Positions 48,020-60,411 of a stretch of 64,000 bases of DNA are shown here, piece by piece. Within the stretch, counting starts at the first letter, position 1; each line of letters starts with the position of its first letter. The stretch lies in assembly GCF_958298935.1 (NCBI RefSeq), contig NC_084943.1:3420001-3484000 (forward strand). Reading direction: 5' to 3'. Origin of the DNA: Phragmites australis. Lineage: Eukaryota > Streptophyta > Magnoliopsida > Poales > Poaceae. A model generated the notes under the pieces. That model worked only from the letters and a program-made list of their open reading frames with translations. It searched no databases and was not told the origin of the DNA. The translations under genes and the position numbers were made by a program.

Positions 48020-49774
48020 GGCAATGGCGTGGCCTGCGCGCGCGGTGGTTGGTTTTGTCCGGTGCGGCCGTGCGGGTGCAGATTTTTTAGGAGGCGGGTC
48101 TTTGGGTCTACGTTTTCGCCTGTCGAAGGCGGGCTTCATGCCTTCTGCCATAGGAGGCCTACTGGTCACTGTCATTGATGGAGCCAACTTGCAGAGCAAA
48201 ATCAGGTGGATAAAATACGGTGCTTTCCGAAAGTGAATTAAATCATAGTTGATAATCACTTTCCAAACAGCCTTTGATAAACAAAAGCATCGAAATGACT
48301 GATCTGAAAGTACACCTATACTCAAAGGCTAACCATATCACAAGCATCTGTGCTGCATGTGCTGAAGCTGAACAAATCAGGCTATAATCGGAGAGGGCAA
48401 AAGCCAACTACGCCAGAGACGGATCGAGACCCGAGGGGCGCAGAAATCCATCCAATAATCTACGCAATTATTTACTGACCACTGACTAAACGAAGCGATC
48501 CCGTGTCGATCTTGTCAGGCGCTCCAATTATTTTGACCCCAGCTCAGCTACCCACCGCTTTCACGGTTTCCTGGTTGCTTCCTTCTCCATCCTCTCCCGT
48601 TCTCCCCTGTTCTTGGCGAGGATACGGCGCATGTGATGAGCTCCTGCTCCTCCCCTTGGGTATGTCCCTATCAACTCGTAGATTTTCTAGGATGGAGCTC
48701 TATGCGCTCTGATTGTGGCAAGATGCTGGCTTTGAAGCCTATATTATTGTTTTTTTATTTACTGGGTTATTGTTGACGGAAAAGGGTCTCTTTTCTCCCC
48801 TTCTTTTGAGATCTCGTGAGGTCAAAGGGGTGTTCTTGGATCTACTGTCAGTTTGTTCGTATATCAAAGGAGATAGCTTTAGGGCTAAGCACTTCCCCCC
48901 TTTTATTATTGTTGCGATTTATTCAGGTTTCCCATCAATTCCTGTGAAATTTTGGGCTGTTCTGAACCAAAGATAGCGCCTTAATGCAAAGATTAGCTCT
49001 TTTGTGACGTAAACATTAGGCCCTTCTTTCACCAGATCATTGTTCTAGTCTGTTAGAAAGGTTTGCTTTGTGTGAAGTTATCAGTGGTAAAGTACAGTTT
49101 CGACCCAAATTATATGATGTTTGATAAGCATCGACATCTATATCTTCAATGATAAGCTGTCTTGATACAGTATTTTGAGCTGTATTTTAGTTTGATCTTG
49201 CTTGGGTCACAGAATAATTTGAGTAATGAAAATATGAAATATGCTGAACTGATTTTATTTTCGGTAATATTTGGTATTGTGGTCCTCCTTGGTCGTGTCA
49301 TTTTAAACTAATTTCACAACAAACATACTACGTGTGGAAAGACGATGTTGGGTATTTATTTATCTCAGGTCATTAGACTCACTGGTGGTTTATGAGCATT
49401 TGTAAGCATAGCGTAGTTTCTGCAACGGAAGTGTTGATCAGATTTCTTTTATAGAGAAAAGACAGGGTGTTTTCCTCTTTATATTTAAGGTTATAATGGT
49501 TTATTTAGTATTTTTCTCGGATATTTTATAAGTTCGTAATATACTAAATCTTAGAGTAGTCTGCGTTACTTCAAAATCTCCTGGATTATGTTAAAATGTT
49601 TTATGTGGTATTTTGTATCCATCAATCAGCTAATACCGAAAGTTTGTATCCACTGAAATATCTGTAATCTTTAAATGTTTAAAACTTCAGGTTCTGATGA
49701 TGTTTGGTTTCAATTCTTTTTACTGACTAGAATCTCCCTCTGATTTCAAACGTGATAATCTTTAGAAGTCAACA
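48020..49774. promoter_or_regulatory. Divergent upstream region and 5' leader of the zinc-finger gene
   Basis: Between the ATG of the transporter (minus) and that of the zinc-finger gene (plus) lie 1755 bp. The right part looks like a leader with one intron: a donor GG/GTATGTCC at about 48660 and an acceptor ACTGACTAG near 49730, the between-part T-rich as plant introns are. The first leader exon (about 48540-48659) has an ATGTGA start-stop at 48631. That leaves roughly 500 bp as shared promoter. No clear TATA box is seen on either strand. Confidence 0.5.
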
Positions 49775-51220
49775 ATGGATGGCAACCAGAATGACATCTG
49801 TGGGCAATCTGCAAATCTCACTTCCAATCCTCTCTACTACCAGTTCGGTTTAGACAATCCACTCTTTGGCATGGGAATTCAGCAGCCATTTCCACCATCC
49901 ACCTCACCATTCGGCGCTTCTTCATCCACTAACATCCCCCACATGGATTGGAAACCGGCTATGATGCTAGACAATCTCACATTCATCGAGGAGAAGATAC
50001 GGCAAGTGAAGGATGTCATCCGTTCAATGGTGGACAATGGCGGCCAGTTACCGGGTCGCACAGGGGACATCGTTCAGCAGCAGCAGGCGGTTAATGCAGA
50101 CCTGACATGCCTCATAGTTCAGCTCATCTCTACTGCTGGGAGCCTTCTCCCATCACTGAAGAACTCATCCTTTCTGAGCCACCCCCCAGCTGGACACATG
50201 GACATGGCTAACCATGTCGGCTCAAGCTCAAGCATGGTCCCTTATACGACTATCTCCGAAGAGAACAATGAGGTAATGTGTAGCCCTGAAGACTATGATG
50301 AGCTTTTCAAGGGATTGACTGATGGCACTGTGGAAGGGGGCATTGAAATAGACAATGTTCTTGTTGAGGAGCAGGATACAAAGGACGGCGACGAAGGTGG
50401 CGATGCTGGCATGGATGGAGAGAACCTACTGCCAGGCTCATATGAATTACTGCAGCTGGAGAAGGATGAGATATTGGCTCCACACACACACTTCTGCTCC
50501 ATCTGTGGAAAGGGTTTCAAGAGGGACGCAAATCTGCGGATGCACATGAGAGGGCATGGGGATGAGTACAAGAGCCCCGCTGCACTAGCCAAACCACCCA
50601 GAGATGCAAGCACAGAGCACGCCATGGTGAAGAGGTACTCATGCCCGTTCGTCGGTTGCAAGCGGAACAAGCTGCACAAGAACTTCCAGCCCCTCAAGAC
50701 GATCCTGTGCATGAAGAACCACTACAAGCGGAGCCACTGCGAAAAGAGCTACACCTGCAGCCAGTGCCACACCAAGAAGTTCTCCGTCTTGGCTGACCTC
50801 AAGACGCACGAGAAGCACTGCGGCCATGTCAAGTGGCTGTGCTCCTGCGGAACAAGCTTCTCGAGGAAGGACAAGCTCTTTGCGCATGTGGCTCTGTTCC
50901 AAGGCCACACGCCGGCCCTGCCATCGGAGGAGTCAAAGGTTTCAGACCAAGTTGGTCGCGTAGGAAGCCATCAGGAACCAGCGAAACTCACAAGCTCCAT
51001 GGGCAGCTTCATGTGGGATAACTCATCAGGCGATGACACTGTGCTAGATATCAAAGGGCTCGACAGCTGTGGCGATGATTTCCTATCAACTGCGAACTTT
51101 GGGTCCTTCAATTTCAGTTTTGGGCCACTTGATGAAATCAAAGGAAATCCTTCCGAGGGTTCATTTGCAATGCTGCCTTCTGAGCACTTCCAAAGCGTTC
51201 GAGAGAAGGGGGAGAACTAA
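49775..51220 (+). CDS. STOP1: STOP1/ART1-type C2H2 zinc-finger transcription factor
   Basis: One exon, 481 residues, ATG in the context CAACAATGG. The factor acts in the nucleus and switches on proton- and aluminium-tolerance genes such as malate and citrate efflux carriers in roots. The family's four-finger block lies at about residues 240-375: [20 protein letters not shown], then [17 protein letters not shown], then [19 protein letters not shown] and HEKHCG, then [19 protein letters not shown]. The N-terminal half is Asn/Ser/Pro-rich with an acidic patch ([16 protein letters not shown]) before the fingers. The unusual long second finger with [15 protein letters not shown] is diagnostic of this subfamily. 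It has no breaks. STOP1 itself versus one of its close paralogues cannot be decided here. Confidence 0.93.
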   Translation: MDGNQNDICGQSANLTSNPLYYQFGLDNPLFGMGIQQPFPPSTSPFGASSSTNIPHMDWKPAMMLDNLTFIEEKIRQVKDVIRSMVDNGGQLPGRTGDIVQQQQAVNADLTCLIVQLISTAGSLLPSLKNSSFLSHPPAGHMDMANHVGSSSSMVPYTTISEENNEVMCSPEDYDELFKGLTDGTVEGGIEIDNVLVEEQDTKDGDEGGDAGMDGENLLPGSYELLQLEKDEILAPHTHFCSICGKGFKRDANLRMHMRGHGDEYKSPAALAKPPRDASTEHAMVKRYSCPFVGCKRNKLHKNFQPLKTILCMKNHYKRSHCEKSYTCSQCHTKKFSVLADLKTHEKHCGHVKWLCSCGTSFSRKDKLFAHVALFQGHTPALPSEESKVSDQVGRVGSHQEPAKLTSSMGSFMWDNSSGDDTVLDIKGLDSCGDDFLSTANFGSFNFSFGPLDEIKGNPSEGSFAMLPSEHFQSVREKGEN

Positions 51221-53335
51221 ACACAGACAATCTCGGGCAGCTTCAGATGTCATCATCTCTGTTCTTTGTTTTCATCCTTATTGCTGTAGTATACATCACC
51301 TTTGCTTCCATGGCACTGCATTTGGCTGGGAAGTTCAGCTAGAATCTTCCTAGCTTGTTGTATTCTATGCACTACCTTTTACTAGTATTTCTAGTCCAAT
51401 GAGCTTTCCTCTTGTCCTTTTGTTTCGTCTATGTTATCTCCATGTGATTTCTTCCTGTATACTGGTAGACTGCTGTGGTTATCGTCTTTTTTAGGTAACA
51501 TCTACTTCACTTGTGATGAGCATGCAATTTCATCAGTTTGCAGCTAGTGCACGAAGTTGTTGCAGTCAATGAACTCTTAATATCATCAGGATACATGCGA
51601 AGGTGAAAATGATTTCCTTTCTGCCTGTACTAGTAATACCATCCATTATTTTTAATAGCATGAGCATGTTTAGGCCGTACCTTCATGTGTCCGTTAAGGC
51701 TGGAAGTGCCAGGCTACAGGTACTACCGGCTACGAAGCATTTTCGAATCTCAGGGCAGGTTGTTTCTGGAAGATAGAAGTCTAAATAAAGAAGTTTGTTG
51801 AAAAGTGATTTTTTTGGAGAAGATAAAAGTCTGTTTCTGAGAAAATAAACTAGAAGTTGAGAAGCTAGCTGAAAGTGTTTTTTTTTAAAGAAGTGTGTTG
51901 AGAAGGTAAAAAATTATTATAAAATCTAACAATTAAAATCCAAAACAGTTTTTAAAAAAATCAGAAGTACAACTCTTTAGAGAAAACAGAAGCAAAAACA
52001 TGATGACTCACTGATGAACAGAGGAGAGCACATGCTGATGGTGGAGTTGGAAAGAAAAATAAGCAGCACTGGGTACGAATCCGCTACTCACTGACAAGAT
52101 CAAGGATCGCATGAGGACTCACTGATGAACAGCAAGTACCACGGAACCACATGATGATATCTCATATCTGTCGATGTGTGCAAACTTTCAGGGTACAATA
52201 TATTCATACTACTATAATGACACGCGATCTCGTGTCAGGCTGCGATGCGACGAGCTCGCCGACCTTCACGTTAATTAGGCGGAAACGAGCCGAACCAAGC
52301 TTGCTTGTGGATGAGCCACGGCTCGGCTCGGCTAGTTGACTAATCTGGAGTACTGGCTTGAGCCGGCTCAGTTTGGCTCACGAGCTAAGGTTGTCCGGTG
52401 ATAAATCAGGCGGCCAGCAGGAAGCCAGCAATGTAGGATCTTTAGATCTAATTGTCTGAACATGCACCTGAACCACTCTAAAACTAGCTCATATGTAATT
52501 ATTTCACATTTCAGGTTATCACTCCAAAGCATATGTAATATTTGTGTACCATTGGATTGAACAACACAATCCTAGTTGAACTTAGGTCCGTCAAACATTG
52601 ATCTTCACCCAATTGGCAGGTTCTCTTCTCCAACATCAATGATCATGGAATCTTCCATGAAAGCAATATGGGAGCACTGACTAACCAGGATAATGAATTA
52701 ACTTCCAACATCCTTACATCCATATAGGCATACAACACTGACTAAACAACACAATCCTAGTTGAAGAATGAGATCACTTGCTAGTTATGTGGGAGAAGAG
52801 GTCACTGCCAGTGAAGAGATGATAGAGGCAATGACACCAGTGGCGGATCGGTGCATGCACCGAGCTTCATGCATGTGCGGCTCCATGCTCTGTGGAATGG
52901 AAGTGCGACGGGGCAGCCGACGGTGGTAGCGAGAACGAAACTGCAAGATCTAAGGGGCTGATGGTGGAGAGTCGGAGAGACGGTTGGCAGGAGCTGAGAG
53001 CGGAGAGGCGGCGGGCCGGCGAGTGGAGAAGTTGCCGAAGAGGCTGCAACAGAGGCGTGTGCGTGTCTGGTCAGGGGGCGGCGAGTGTGACTGTGCGGGT
53101 GACACCCTAACGCGGTGAATGTGAGGAGGAACCGAGGAAGTGTATGTGTATGAGAACAAACCCTAAAGGCCTAAAGTCCCTGAGCTGGGCTGGCCGGCCA
53201 CCGACTAACTGAGCTCGAGCTGGCTCACGAGCCTCGAGCTTTATTTCCAGCCTATTCACATAGTTAAATGGCGAGAGGAACACCCCTGCTAACTGCAGTG
53301 TAGTTTCCATTTGTTTTACGATGGAATCTCCATGC
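51221..53335. other. Downstream non-coding region with dispersed-repeat pieces
   Basis: About 51221-51500 is probably the zinc-finger gene's 3' untranslated region. Near 51730-51990 are AAGTTTGTTGA/GAAAGTG repeats of MITE character without fixed ends. At 52240-52400 and again at 53185-53250 there are GAGCCGGCTC/GGCTCACGAGC words that may be the two ends of one decayed DNA element. No gene is supported. Confidence 0.45.
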
Positions 53336-54969
53336 TGAAAGGATCGAATGACCAAAGAGAGGATGAATTGGGCCTTAATTAAAACTATTTCAACCGAACT
53401 CTAGAACAAATAAACAATCTTATCCTAGATAAATAGTAAAGAAACTACAATGACCAAATTTGATAGAATGCTAAGCAAGAAAACATGCAAGCTACAATAA
53501 GAAGACAATTACAAAACATTAGCTTACAAGAAAGTAAATGCTCAAAGTAAATACGAGAAAGTAAAGAGATGGGCAAGAAGATACTAAATTATTTTTTGAT
53601 GTATCGAGGAGTTGGCACTCCCCCATAATCCTCGTTGAAGCATCCACCAAGGATATCGCTCCCCCTTAAGTCACAAAGACTCAAATGCTCACTAGTTATA
53701 GCCACTTCTCTATCTCTAGATTGACGGGCTTCAAATCAAGCATAAAGCTTTCTCTTGAGGCTCCCACAAGAACTCCAAGAACTCATCAAGACACCTCCAA
53801 TCACTAAGACCAGCTAGGTGTTACCAACCACTAAGAATAACAAGCCAATACCTTCACTTGATCCAAATCAAGCCTAGACTACAACTAGATGCACACTTGT
53901 TACTCTCTTTGCATTAATGACGTCCTTAATATTCAATTAAGAACTTTGCAAATCACTCTAGTACACTCCCTTGTCTCTTGATCACACACTCAGTGTTTTA
54001 GCTCTTCTGAATTGCAAGGTTACCCAGCGAGTAAATGAGGGGTACATATTGGTTAGAGGTCCAAAACTAGTCGTTGCACAACCACTCACATTTTTCGTAA
54101 ATGCTAGATGATCAAGCGTGCACATGCTCCAAACATCGGACCGTTAAGTATGAATCATCCACCCAAAACTAGTTGTTACTACACTAAATCATCTGGTGAA
54201 GCCTCCGATACATACGCCGAACCATCCTGCATGTATATGTCTATTTTCCAATGAACAGAACCTCTGAACTTTACTCCAGCAACGCCTCCAATATATGCGC
54301 CAGACCATCCAACGTGTATAAGTGCATTTCTAGTGAACATAAAGAAATCCTCTGGACTTTACTCCAGTGATGCATCCGGTATATGCGTTGAACCGTCTGG
54401 CGTGTTCAACTCGAAATCCTTCTTTTGGGAAATACTCCAGCGTTGTCAACTTCTCTTCGTCGGATCATCCAACGTGTATAAGAGTGCTGAGATAAAAGCT
54501 CTGACATGTAACACTTTCACCGTTGGACCATTCAGCATGTACATAGTTTTCAAAACTTATCCAATTCAAACTTCTTTAAGTTCTATCTTTACTTCAACTC
54601 ATTCATGGATTTCTCTGAGCTACCTAGTGCTAGAATTTCACGAGTGTGCATCCAACCAAATCTAGACTCAACTAGATCAAGATACTACTCTTAGCCACTC
54701 TTTATAGTACGATCAAAGAACAAAAGAGAGCCTATGCTACTCTAAGTTATTTCATCTCCTTGTGACACTTAGAACTAGAAGGTCCTTAATCTTGATGTTC
54801 ACATCCTTTGATAACTCAACCATTCAATTAAGGAATTAAGATCACCCAACAACATTGTGGAATGATCTTTTAATTTCCTTTCAAAACAATTAAACTTATT
54901 AGTCACAATAATATGGTTATCATTAATCACCGAAATACTTATCACTTACTTATGGACCTAGATGCTACA
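53336..54969 (-). mobile_element. Sirevirus-type copia LTR (element 1, 3' LTR)
   Basis: On the minus strand the LTR starts TGTAGCATCTAGGTCC and ends GATCCTTTCA; it is 1634 bp with TG...CA ends. Inside are imperfect inverted words such as GCCAGACGGTTCAACGC and TGGATGGTCTGGCGC, degenerate forms of the CACCGGAC-type palindromes described in Sirevirus LTRs. Its last 80 bases (TTGTTCTAGAGTTCGG to the end) match the stretch just before the primer-binding site of element 2 at 55705-55785, which proves the relationship and fixes the border. Confidence 0.8.
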
Positions 54970-55650
54970 ACCCCCCCCCCCTCCCTGATTGATGACAACT
55001 CGAATGAGTAGAGAAATTTGAATAAAATATACCCTATAATACTAGGCATATAACGGCATAGAATGATAGGCAAGGGAAAGCCTAGCACTAGAACAACCTA
55101 TCATGCTAGTTGAAAGAAAATTAGGTCAAACATGAATTAAAACAAAATGAAATGACAAGTGAAACACACCAAAAGAGATAACCAAAAAACTTGTCATTAC
55201 ATCAAAAACTATAAAGATCCAACATACTCCCAAGCTCCCCCTGTCTCTACTCCCACTCTCCCTAATTCAACTCCCCCTAACTCTCTCCCCCTTTGGTATC
55301 AAAGCACCGAAAATGATGTCATCTAAGCAACCGAGGCTAGAGTGGAGGGAAAAACTCCAAGGAGGTGTATGAGACATATTGCTTATGAACTTAAAGATTG
55401 AAGCTCTAAATTCACTAGGATATAACCCAATTGGCATTAAGCACAAACATTGATTTAATTATACCTGTAGAGTTCTATGTTCACATTGAGAGCAAACAAC
55501 GTTCTCAAAGAGTAATATCCTCCTTTGTGATGTTACTATTGAATGCATATGAAATACAAAACAAATGCATAAAGGTAGACATGAGTGCAAGCTATATGAT
55601 AAGTGGATGCATAACTTATGTTCTATATGCTTGCATGTTTGTTCTTATCA
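54970..55650 (-). mobile_element. 3' untranslated region of Sirevirus element 1 with multiple polypurine tracts
   Basis: Read on the minus strand, several G-runs precede the LTR: about 55293-55285, 55277-55271, 55242-55235 (AGGGGGAG types) and the long G-run at 54982-54971 beside the LTR, following TTGTCATCAATCAGGGAGG. Repeated polypurine tracts before the 3' LTR are a known Sirevirus trait. The part 55300-55650 aligns, inverted, with 60600-60900 of element 2 (for instance ATCACAAAGGAG(G/A)ATAT and TATCACTCTTTGAGAA-like words). Confidence 0.78.
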
Positions 55651-55787
55651 TTCTAGCTTGCTAGGTCGTCTAGTTGCTTTTATTCATTCTAGGCTAAGGT
55701 TGCTCTTTGTTCTAGAATTCGGTAGTTGATTTAGTTTTTGATTAGTGCTCTATTCACCCCCCTCTAGGGCCATTAGATCCTTTCAAT

Positions 55788-55800
55788 TGGTATCAGAGTC
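55788..55800 (+). other. Primer-binding site for initiator tRNA-Met
   Basis: TGGTATCAGAGTC, two bases after the LTR end TTCA at 55785, matches the complement of the 3' end of plant initiator tRNA-Met (usual TGGTATCAGAGC), the primer of most copia elements. Confidence 0.88.
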
Positions 55801-55833
55801 ACGTACTCTTGACAAGCTTAAAATCCTAGAGCA

Positions 55834-56973
55834 ATGGCCCTGGGGAATGGAAGTAGCGTGCTAAGGTTCAATGGAAAGGACTTCGTCTATTGAAAAGTTC
55901 GCATGGCGAGCTATTTTGAGGCTATTTCCCCCGAAGTTTGGCTAGCCACTTCCATTGGGTTTGATCACCCTTTTACCGACCAACAAGTTAGATGGAATGC
56001 TAAAGCTAAGAATGCTGTATTTGAGGGAATTAGTGAAGAGGTTTTCTCTAGAATTCGTAGTAAGAAATATGCTAATGAGATCTGGACCGCTCTTTGTGAA
56101 ATTCATGAGGGTTCTAGGAAAATTCGTGAGAAAAGATATCATGTGCTTATGAATGCTCTTAATCAATTCAAGATGCTTCTAAATGAATTATGCAATGATA
56201 TGTATTTTCGTATGAATATGCTTGTAGAAGAAATTAACTCTTTTGAACTAACTCAATTGTCTCAAGGAGACGTTATTTGTAGGATCTTGATGGTGCTTCC
56301 GAAGTTGCAATACAACATTGTCATCTCTCTTCTTCATGAAAGGGACATCAATGACATGACCATTACCGACGCCGTTGGAAAGATATGTGCTCATGAGATA
56401 TTCTTGTTTGGAGATCATGAGTCTTCATCCAAGAAAAATCTTGCTCTCAAGGCAAAGATGGTTGATAAGAAGAAGATGATGATGAAACTCCCATCATCAA
56501 GCGAAAGCGACGAAGAAGATAGTGATGATGATGATGACTCTGATATCGAGCTTGCTCTTCTCATGAGAAGAACCACAAGGATGATCTCCAAATTTCAAAA
56601 GAAGGGCTACAATTATGATCCCAAGAAAAATAAATTTCATCCAAAAAAATTTGACAAGTTCGGTGGAGAAGACAAGAAGAGATGCTACAATTGTGGTGAA
56701 CTTGGCCACATGTCATATGATTGCCCTCAACCCAACAAGAAGAATATGAACAAGAGCAAGAAGATTGAAGCAAATGAAGATGAGGACAAGCATAAGAAAA
56801 AGAGCCAAGATAAGCATTCAAGGAAGAAGCTCTTCAACAAGAAGGGTGGAGGACTTAAGACCTATATTGTTGGTGAATGCGTCTTCGGCGAAAGCTCAAT
56901 TGATGACTCAAGCAATAATGAAGACAAAAACTTCGCGAGCCTTGCTATCACCAATGATGATGATGCACAGTGA
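55834..56973 (+). pseudogene. Copia gag polyprotein
   Basis: The ATG at 55834 opens MALGNGSSVLRFNGKDFVY followed by TGA (55891-55893), where relatives have Trp (NYWK), then KVRMASYFEAI and a long clean frame. LTQLSQGDVICRILMVLPK is part of the UBN2-type capsid region. RCYNCGELGHMSYDC is a complete CCHC zinc knuckle, followed by a Lys-rich tail. Without the single stop the capsid protein would be near full length. It ends at TGA 56971. Confidence 0.85.
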
Positions 56974-57239
56974 TCTATCTAAGCTCATGAATGACTATGC
57001 TACTATCATCAAGAAATAAAAAGCTAAAATCAAGTCTCTACATTTAATGGTCATTATTTTCTATTGTATAAGCTTAAGAGTGACAAAGTCATGGCTAAGT
57101 TTATTGGAACTCAAGTAAAGGGCAGGCTTCCAAGGCAAATTTTGGGTGCCCAAGAATCTTGTGTCTCACATAAAAAGTACCAAACTTGGTTGGGTATCTA
57201 AACAAAAAGCTTGATCTCATGTGTGTAGGTGAACTACAA

Positions 57240-58677
57240 AGCCGACGGAAAGCATTAGGTGCTTGATAGTGGTTGTACATAACATATGACTAGCAATGTA
57301 AAGATGTTCACCTCTCTAGAAGATGAAGTGGGCGGACATGATAAAGTCACCTTTGGTGATACCTCAAAAGCAGAAGTGGTAGGTTTGGGTAAGGTGGCAA
57401 TCTCCAATAATCTCTCTATCTCCAATATACTTTTAGTTGAGTCTCTTAGTTTCAATTTACTTTTCGTAGCTCAACTATGTGATTTAAGCTTCACATGCTT
57501 ATTTAGTGATGCTAATGTTGTCATTACTAGCAAGAAACACAATGATCTAATCTTTAAAGTCTTTAGACATGGACATATATATCTTGTGGATTTTTCGTCT
57601 AATGAAGCTAGCTTGACAATGTGCCTCTTCATCAAGACATCTTTGGGTTGGCTTTGGCATCGACAACTTGCTCATATGGAAATGAGCCAACTCAAGAAGG
57701 TATTCAAGAATGGAATGGTGGTCGGTTTAAAGAACGTAATCTTCGAGAAGGACAAATTGTATAGTGCTTGCCAAGTGGGAAAGCAAGTTGCAAGCTCACA
57801 TCCTTACAAAGCTATGATGTCTTCATCAAGACCCTTGGAGCTACTACACATGGACCTCTTTAGAACAACCACCTACAAAAGTCTTGGTGGTAATCTCTAT
57901 TGCTTTGTCATTATTGATGATTATACAAGATACACTTGGACTTTCTTTCTAGATGACGAGAGCAAGACTGTTGGGATCTTCAAAAAATTCGCAAAGAGGG
58001 CTCAAAATGAGTTTGAAGCTACATTAGTGAAGATCCTAAGTGACGACGGGATGGTGTTAAAGAATACTCAAGTTGAAGAATATTGTGAAGAAAGAGGCAT
58101 CAAGTATGAGTTTTCATCTACCTACACTCCTCAACAAAATGGTGTGGTGGAGAGGAAGAACAAGATATTGATTACACTTGCAAGAGCTATGTTGGATGAG
58201 TATGGTACGTCGGAGAAGTTTTGGGCAGAAACAATCAACACGGCATGCCATGCGTCAAATAGAGTGTATCTCCACCGACTATTGAAGAAGACGACATACG
58301 AGCTTCTCATTGGGAGGAAACATAATATCTCCTACTTCCGGGTGTTTGGCTGTAAGTGTTTTATCTTCAAAAAGAGAGAACGTCTAGGGAAGTTTGAGCA
58401 TCGTTGTGATATTGGATTTCTTGTTGGTTATGCATCTAACTCCGAAGCATATAGAGTATTCAACAATATCACCGGTTTTGTTGAAGAAATATGTGATGTG
58501 GAGTTTGATAAATCTAATGGCTCCCAAGGGGAAGGTATTGCTTGTGATGATGTTGGTGATGAAACTTTGAGAGAAGTGATGAAGAAGATGACCATTGGAG
58601 ATATCAAGCCTAAGGAGGATGACGAGGACATGGCTAGTACTTCCACTCCACATACCACCCCTAGTGGATCAAGATGA
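57240..58677 (+). pseudogene. Copia protease end and integrase
   Basis: VLDSGCT, then a TAA stop and HMTSNVKMF (near 57260-57300), is the protease active site with D-S-G intact. Integrase follows in one frame: WHRQLAHMEMSQLKKV and ACQVGKQ (zinc region, where the first Cys of the CxxC pair reads Tyr), then FVIIDDYTRYTWTFFL, ILSDDGMVLKN, and TPQQNGVVERKNKILITLAR, giving the D-D-E residues, though the context of the second Asp is altered from the usual SDNGTEF. VFGCKCFIFKKRERLGKFE and GFLVGYASNSEAYRVFN are the copia C-terminal marks. Stops at TAA 57274 and TGA 58675 break the polyprotein. Confidence 0.85.
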
Positions 58678-60411
58678 AGCAAATGATGAATAACATCTTC
58701 CAATACATGATACACACATCTCTCAAGAGGAAGCTCAAGCTCAAGACGTTGGACCACCGCAAGACACACCACAAGAGCCACAAGTAAAGCTTACTAATAT
58801 CTCAAAGGATCACCCAATTGATTTAATCATTGAGAATCCATCAAGGGGAGTAAGAACTCGTTCTCAATAAGCTTCATTTTGTGAGCATTACTCGTTTGTT
58901 TCTTGTGTGGAACCCACTCATGTAGAAGAAGCCCTCAAGGATCCGGATTGGTTGATGGCAATGCAAGATGAACTTAATAATTTCTCCCACAATGAAGTTT
59001 GGATACTTGAAGAGAGGCCTCAAGACAAGAACATCATTGGTACAAAATGGGTCTTCCGCAACAAACAAGACAAAAACGGTGTGGTGGTTCAAAACAAGGC
59101 AAGATTAGTCGCTCAAGGTTTCACACAAGTGGAAGGCTTGGATTTCGGCGAAATGTTCGCTCCCGTGGCAAGACTAGAAGCTATACGTATCATTCTTGCA
59201 TTTGCTTCACATCATAACATTAAGCTTTATAAATGGATGTGAAGAGTACATTCTTAAATGACTTCATTAATGAACTTGTATATGTTGAACAACCACCCGG
59301 TTTTGAGGATCATAGATATCCTAATCATGTCTAAAGGTTATACAAGGTACTCTACAGACTCAAGTAAGCCCCAAGAGCTTGGTATGAGTGCATTTGCGAT
59401 TCCTAATCAATCAAGGATTCAAGATCGGGAGGGTGGACACCACATTGTTCATAAAGATCATTGACAATGAGCTTTTCTTTTGTCAAATTTATGTTGATGA
59501 TATAATCTTTGGTTCAACTAATAAGGAATTTTGCAAGGAATTCGGGGACTTGATGTCAAAAGAGTTCGAGATGTCAATGATTGGCGAACTCAACTACTTC
59601 CTTGGGTTTCAAATTAAGCAATAGAAGGAATGTACTTTCATCCATCAAGAGACTACACGAAGGATATTCTTAAGAAATTCAAGATGGATGATTGCAAGCC
59701 AATCAAGACTCCAATGCCTACCAATGGACATCTTGACTTGGATGAATCGGGTAAATCGATTGACCGAAAGCTTTAATATTCTATAATTAGGTCTCTCCTT
59801 TACCTTACCGCATGTTGGCCCGATATTATGTTTAGTGTATGCATGTGCGCTCGCTTTCAAGCTAATCCTAAAGATCTCATCTTAGCGTCATAAAAAGAAT
59901 CTTGAGATATCTTAAGTATACACCTAGCATAGGCTTGTGGTATCCCAAAGGTGCTAGTTTCCTACTCTTGGGTTACTCGGATTCGGACTTTGCCGGGCGT
60001 TGTGTGGATCGTAAGAGTACTTCGGGTGGGTACCACTTGTTAGGGCGGTTCCTTATTTCTTGGTCTTCTAAGAAGCAAAATTCCGTAGCTTTGTCTACAG
60101 CGAAAGCCGAATATATAGCCGTCGGAGCATGTTGTGCTCAAATCCTTTATATAAAGCAAACCTTGTTAGACTTTGGTGTTAATCTAGAGAAGGTTCTACT
60201 CCTTTCTGACAACGAGAGTGTTGTAAAAATTACAAATAATCCGGTTCAACACTCTTGCACAAAGCACATTGATATTCGTCATCACTTTCTTAGAGACCAT
60301 GTGGCTAAAAATGATATATCTCTTAGTGGTGTAAGGTCGGAAGATCAATTGGCGGATATTTTCATAAAACCTCTAGATGAAGCCACATTTAGTAGGTTGC
60401 AAGTGAGCTAA
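58678..60411 (+). pseudogene. Copia reverse transcriptase and RNase H
   Basis: DWLMAMQDELNNFSHNEVW and GTKWVFRNKQDKNG begin RT at about 58930, and VAQGFTQVEGLDFGE follows. Frame breaks occur near 59240 and 59350. CQIYVDDIIFGSTN (about 59480-59520) holds the catalytic YVDD, and MIGELNYFLGFQIKQ follows. RNase H is clean from 59902: GYSDSDFAGRCVDRKSTSGG, then SWSSKKQNSVALSTAKAEYI, LLSDNESVVKIT, HIDIRHHFLRDHV and ADIFIKPL, ending at TAA 60409. Catalytic motifs remain, but the frame breaks make it inactive. Confidence 0.85.

Noticed and set aside
47485..48178. Long frames in other phases over the transporter's first exon (179 minus, 191 plus)
   Set aside because: Arg/Pro/Ser-rich readings of a G+C-rich transit-peptide exon; only the chosen frame splices into the transporter.
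50293..50908. Minus-strand frames over the zinc-finger gene
   Set aside because: Antisense shadows; the plus strand encodes the full STOP1-type finger block.
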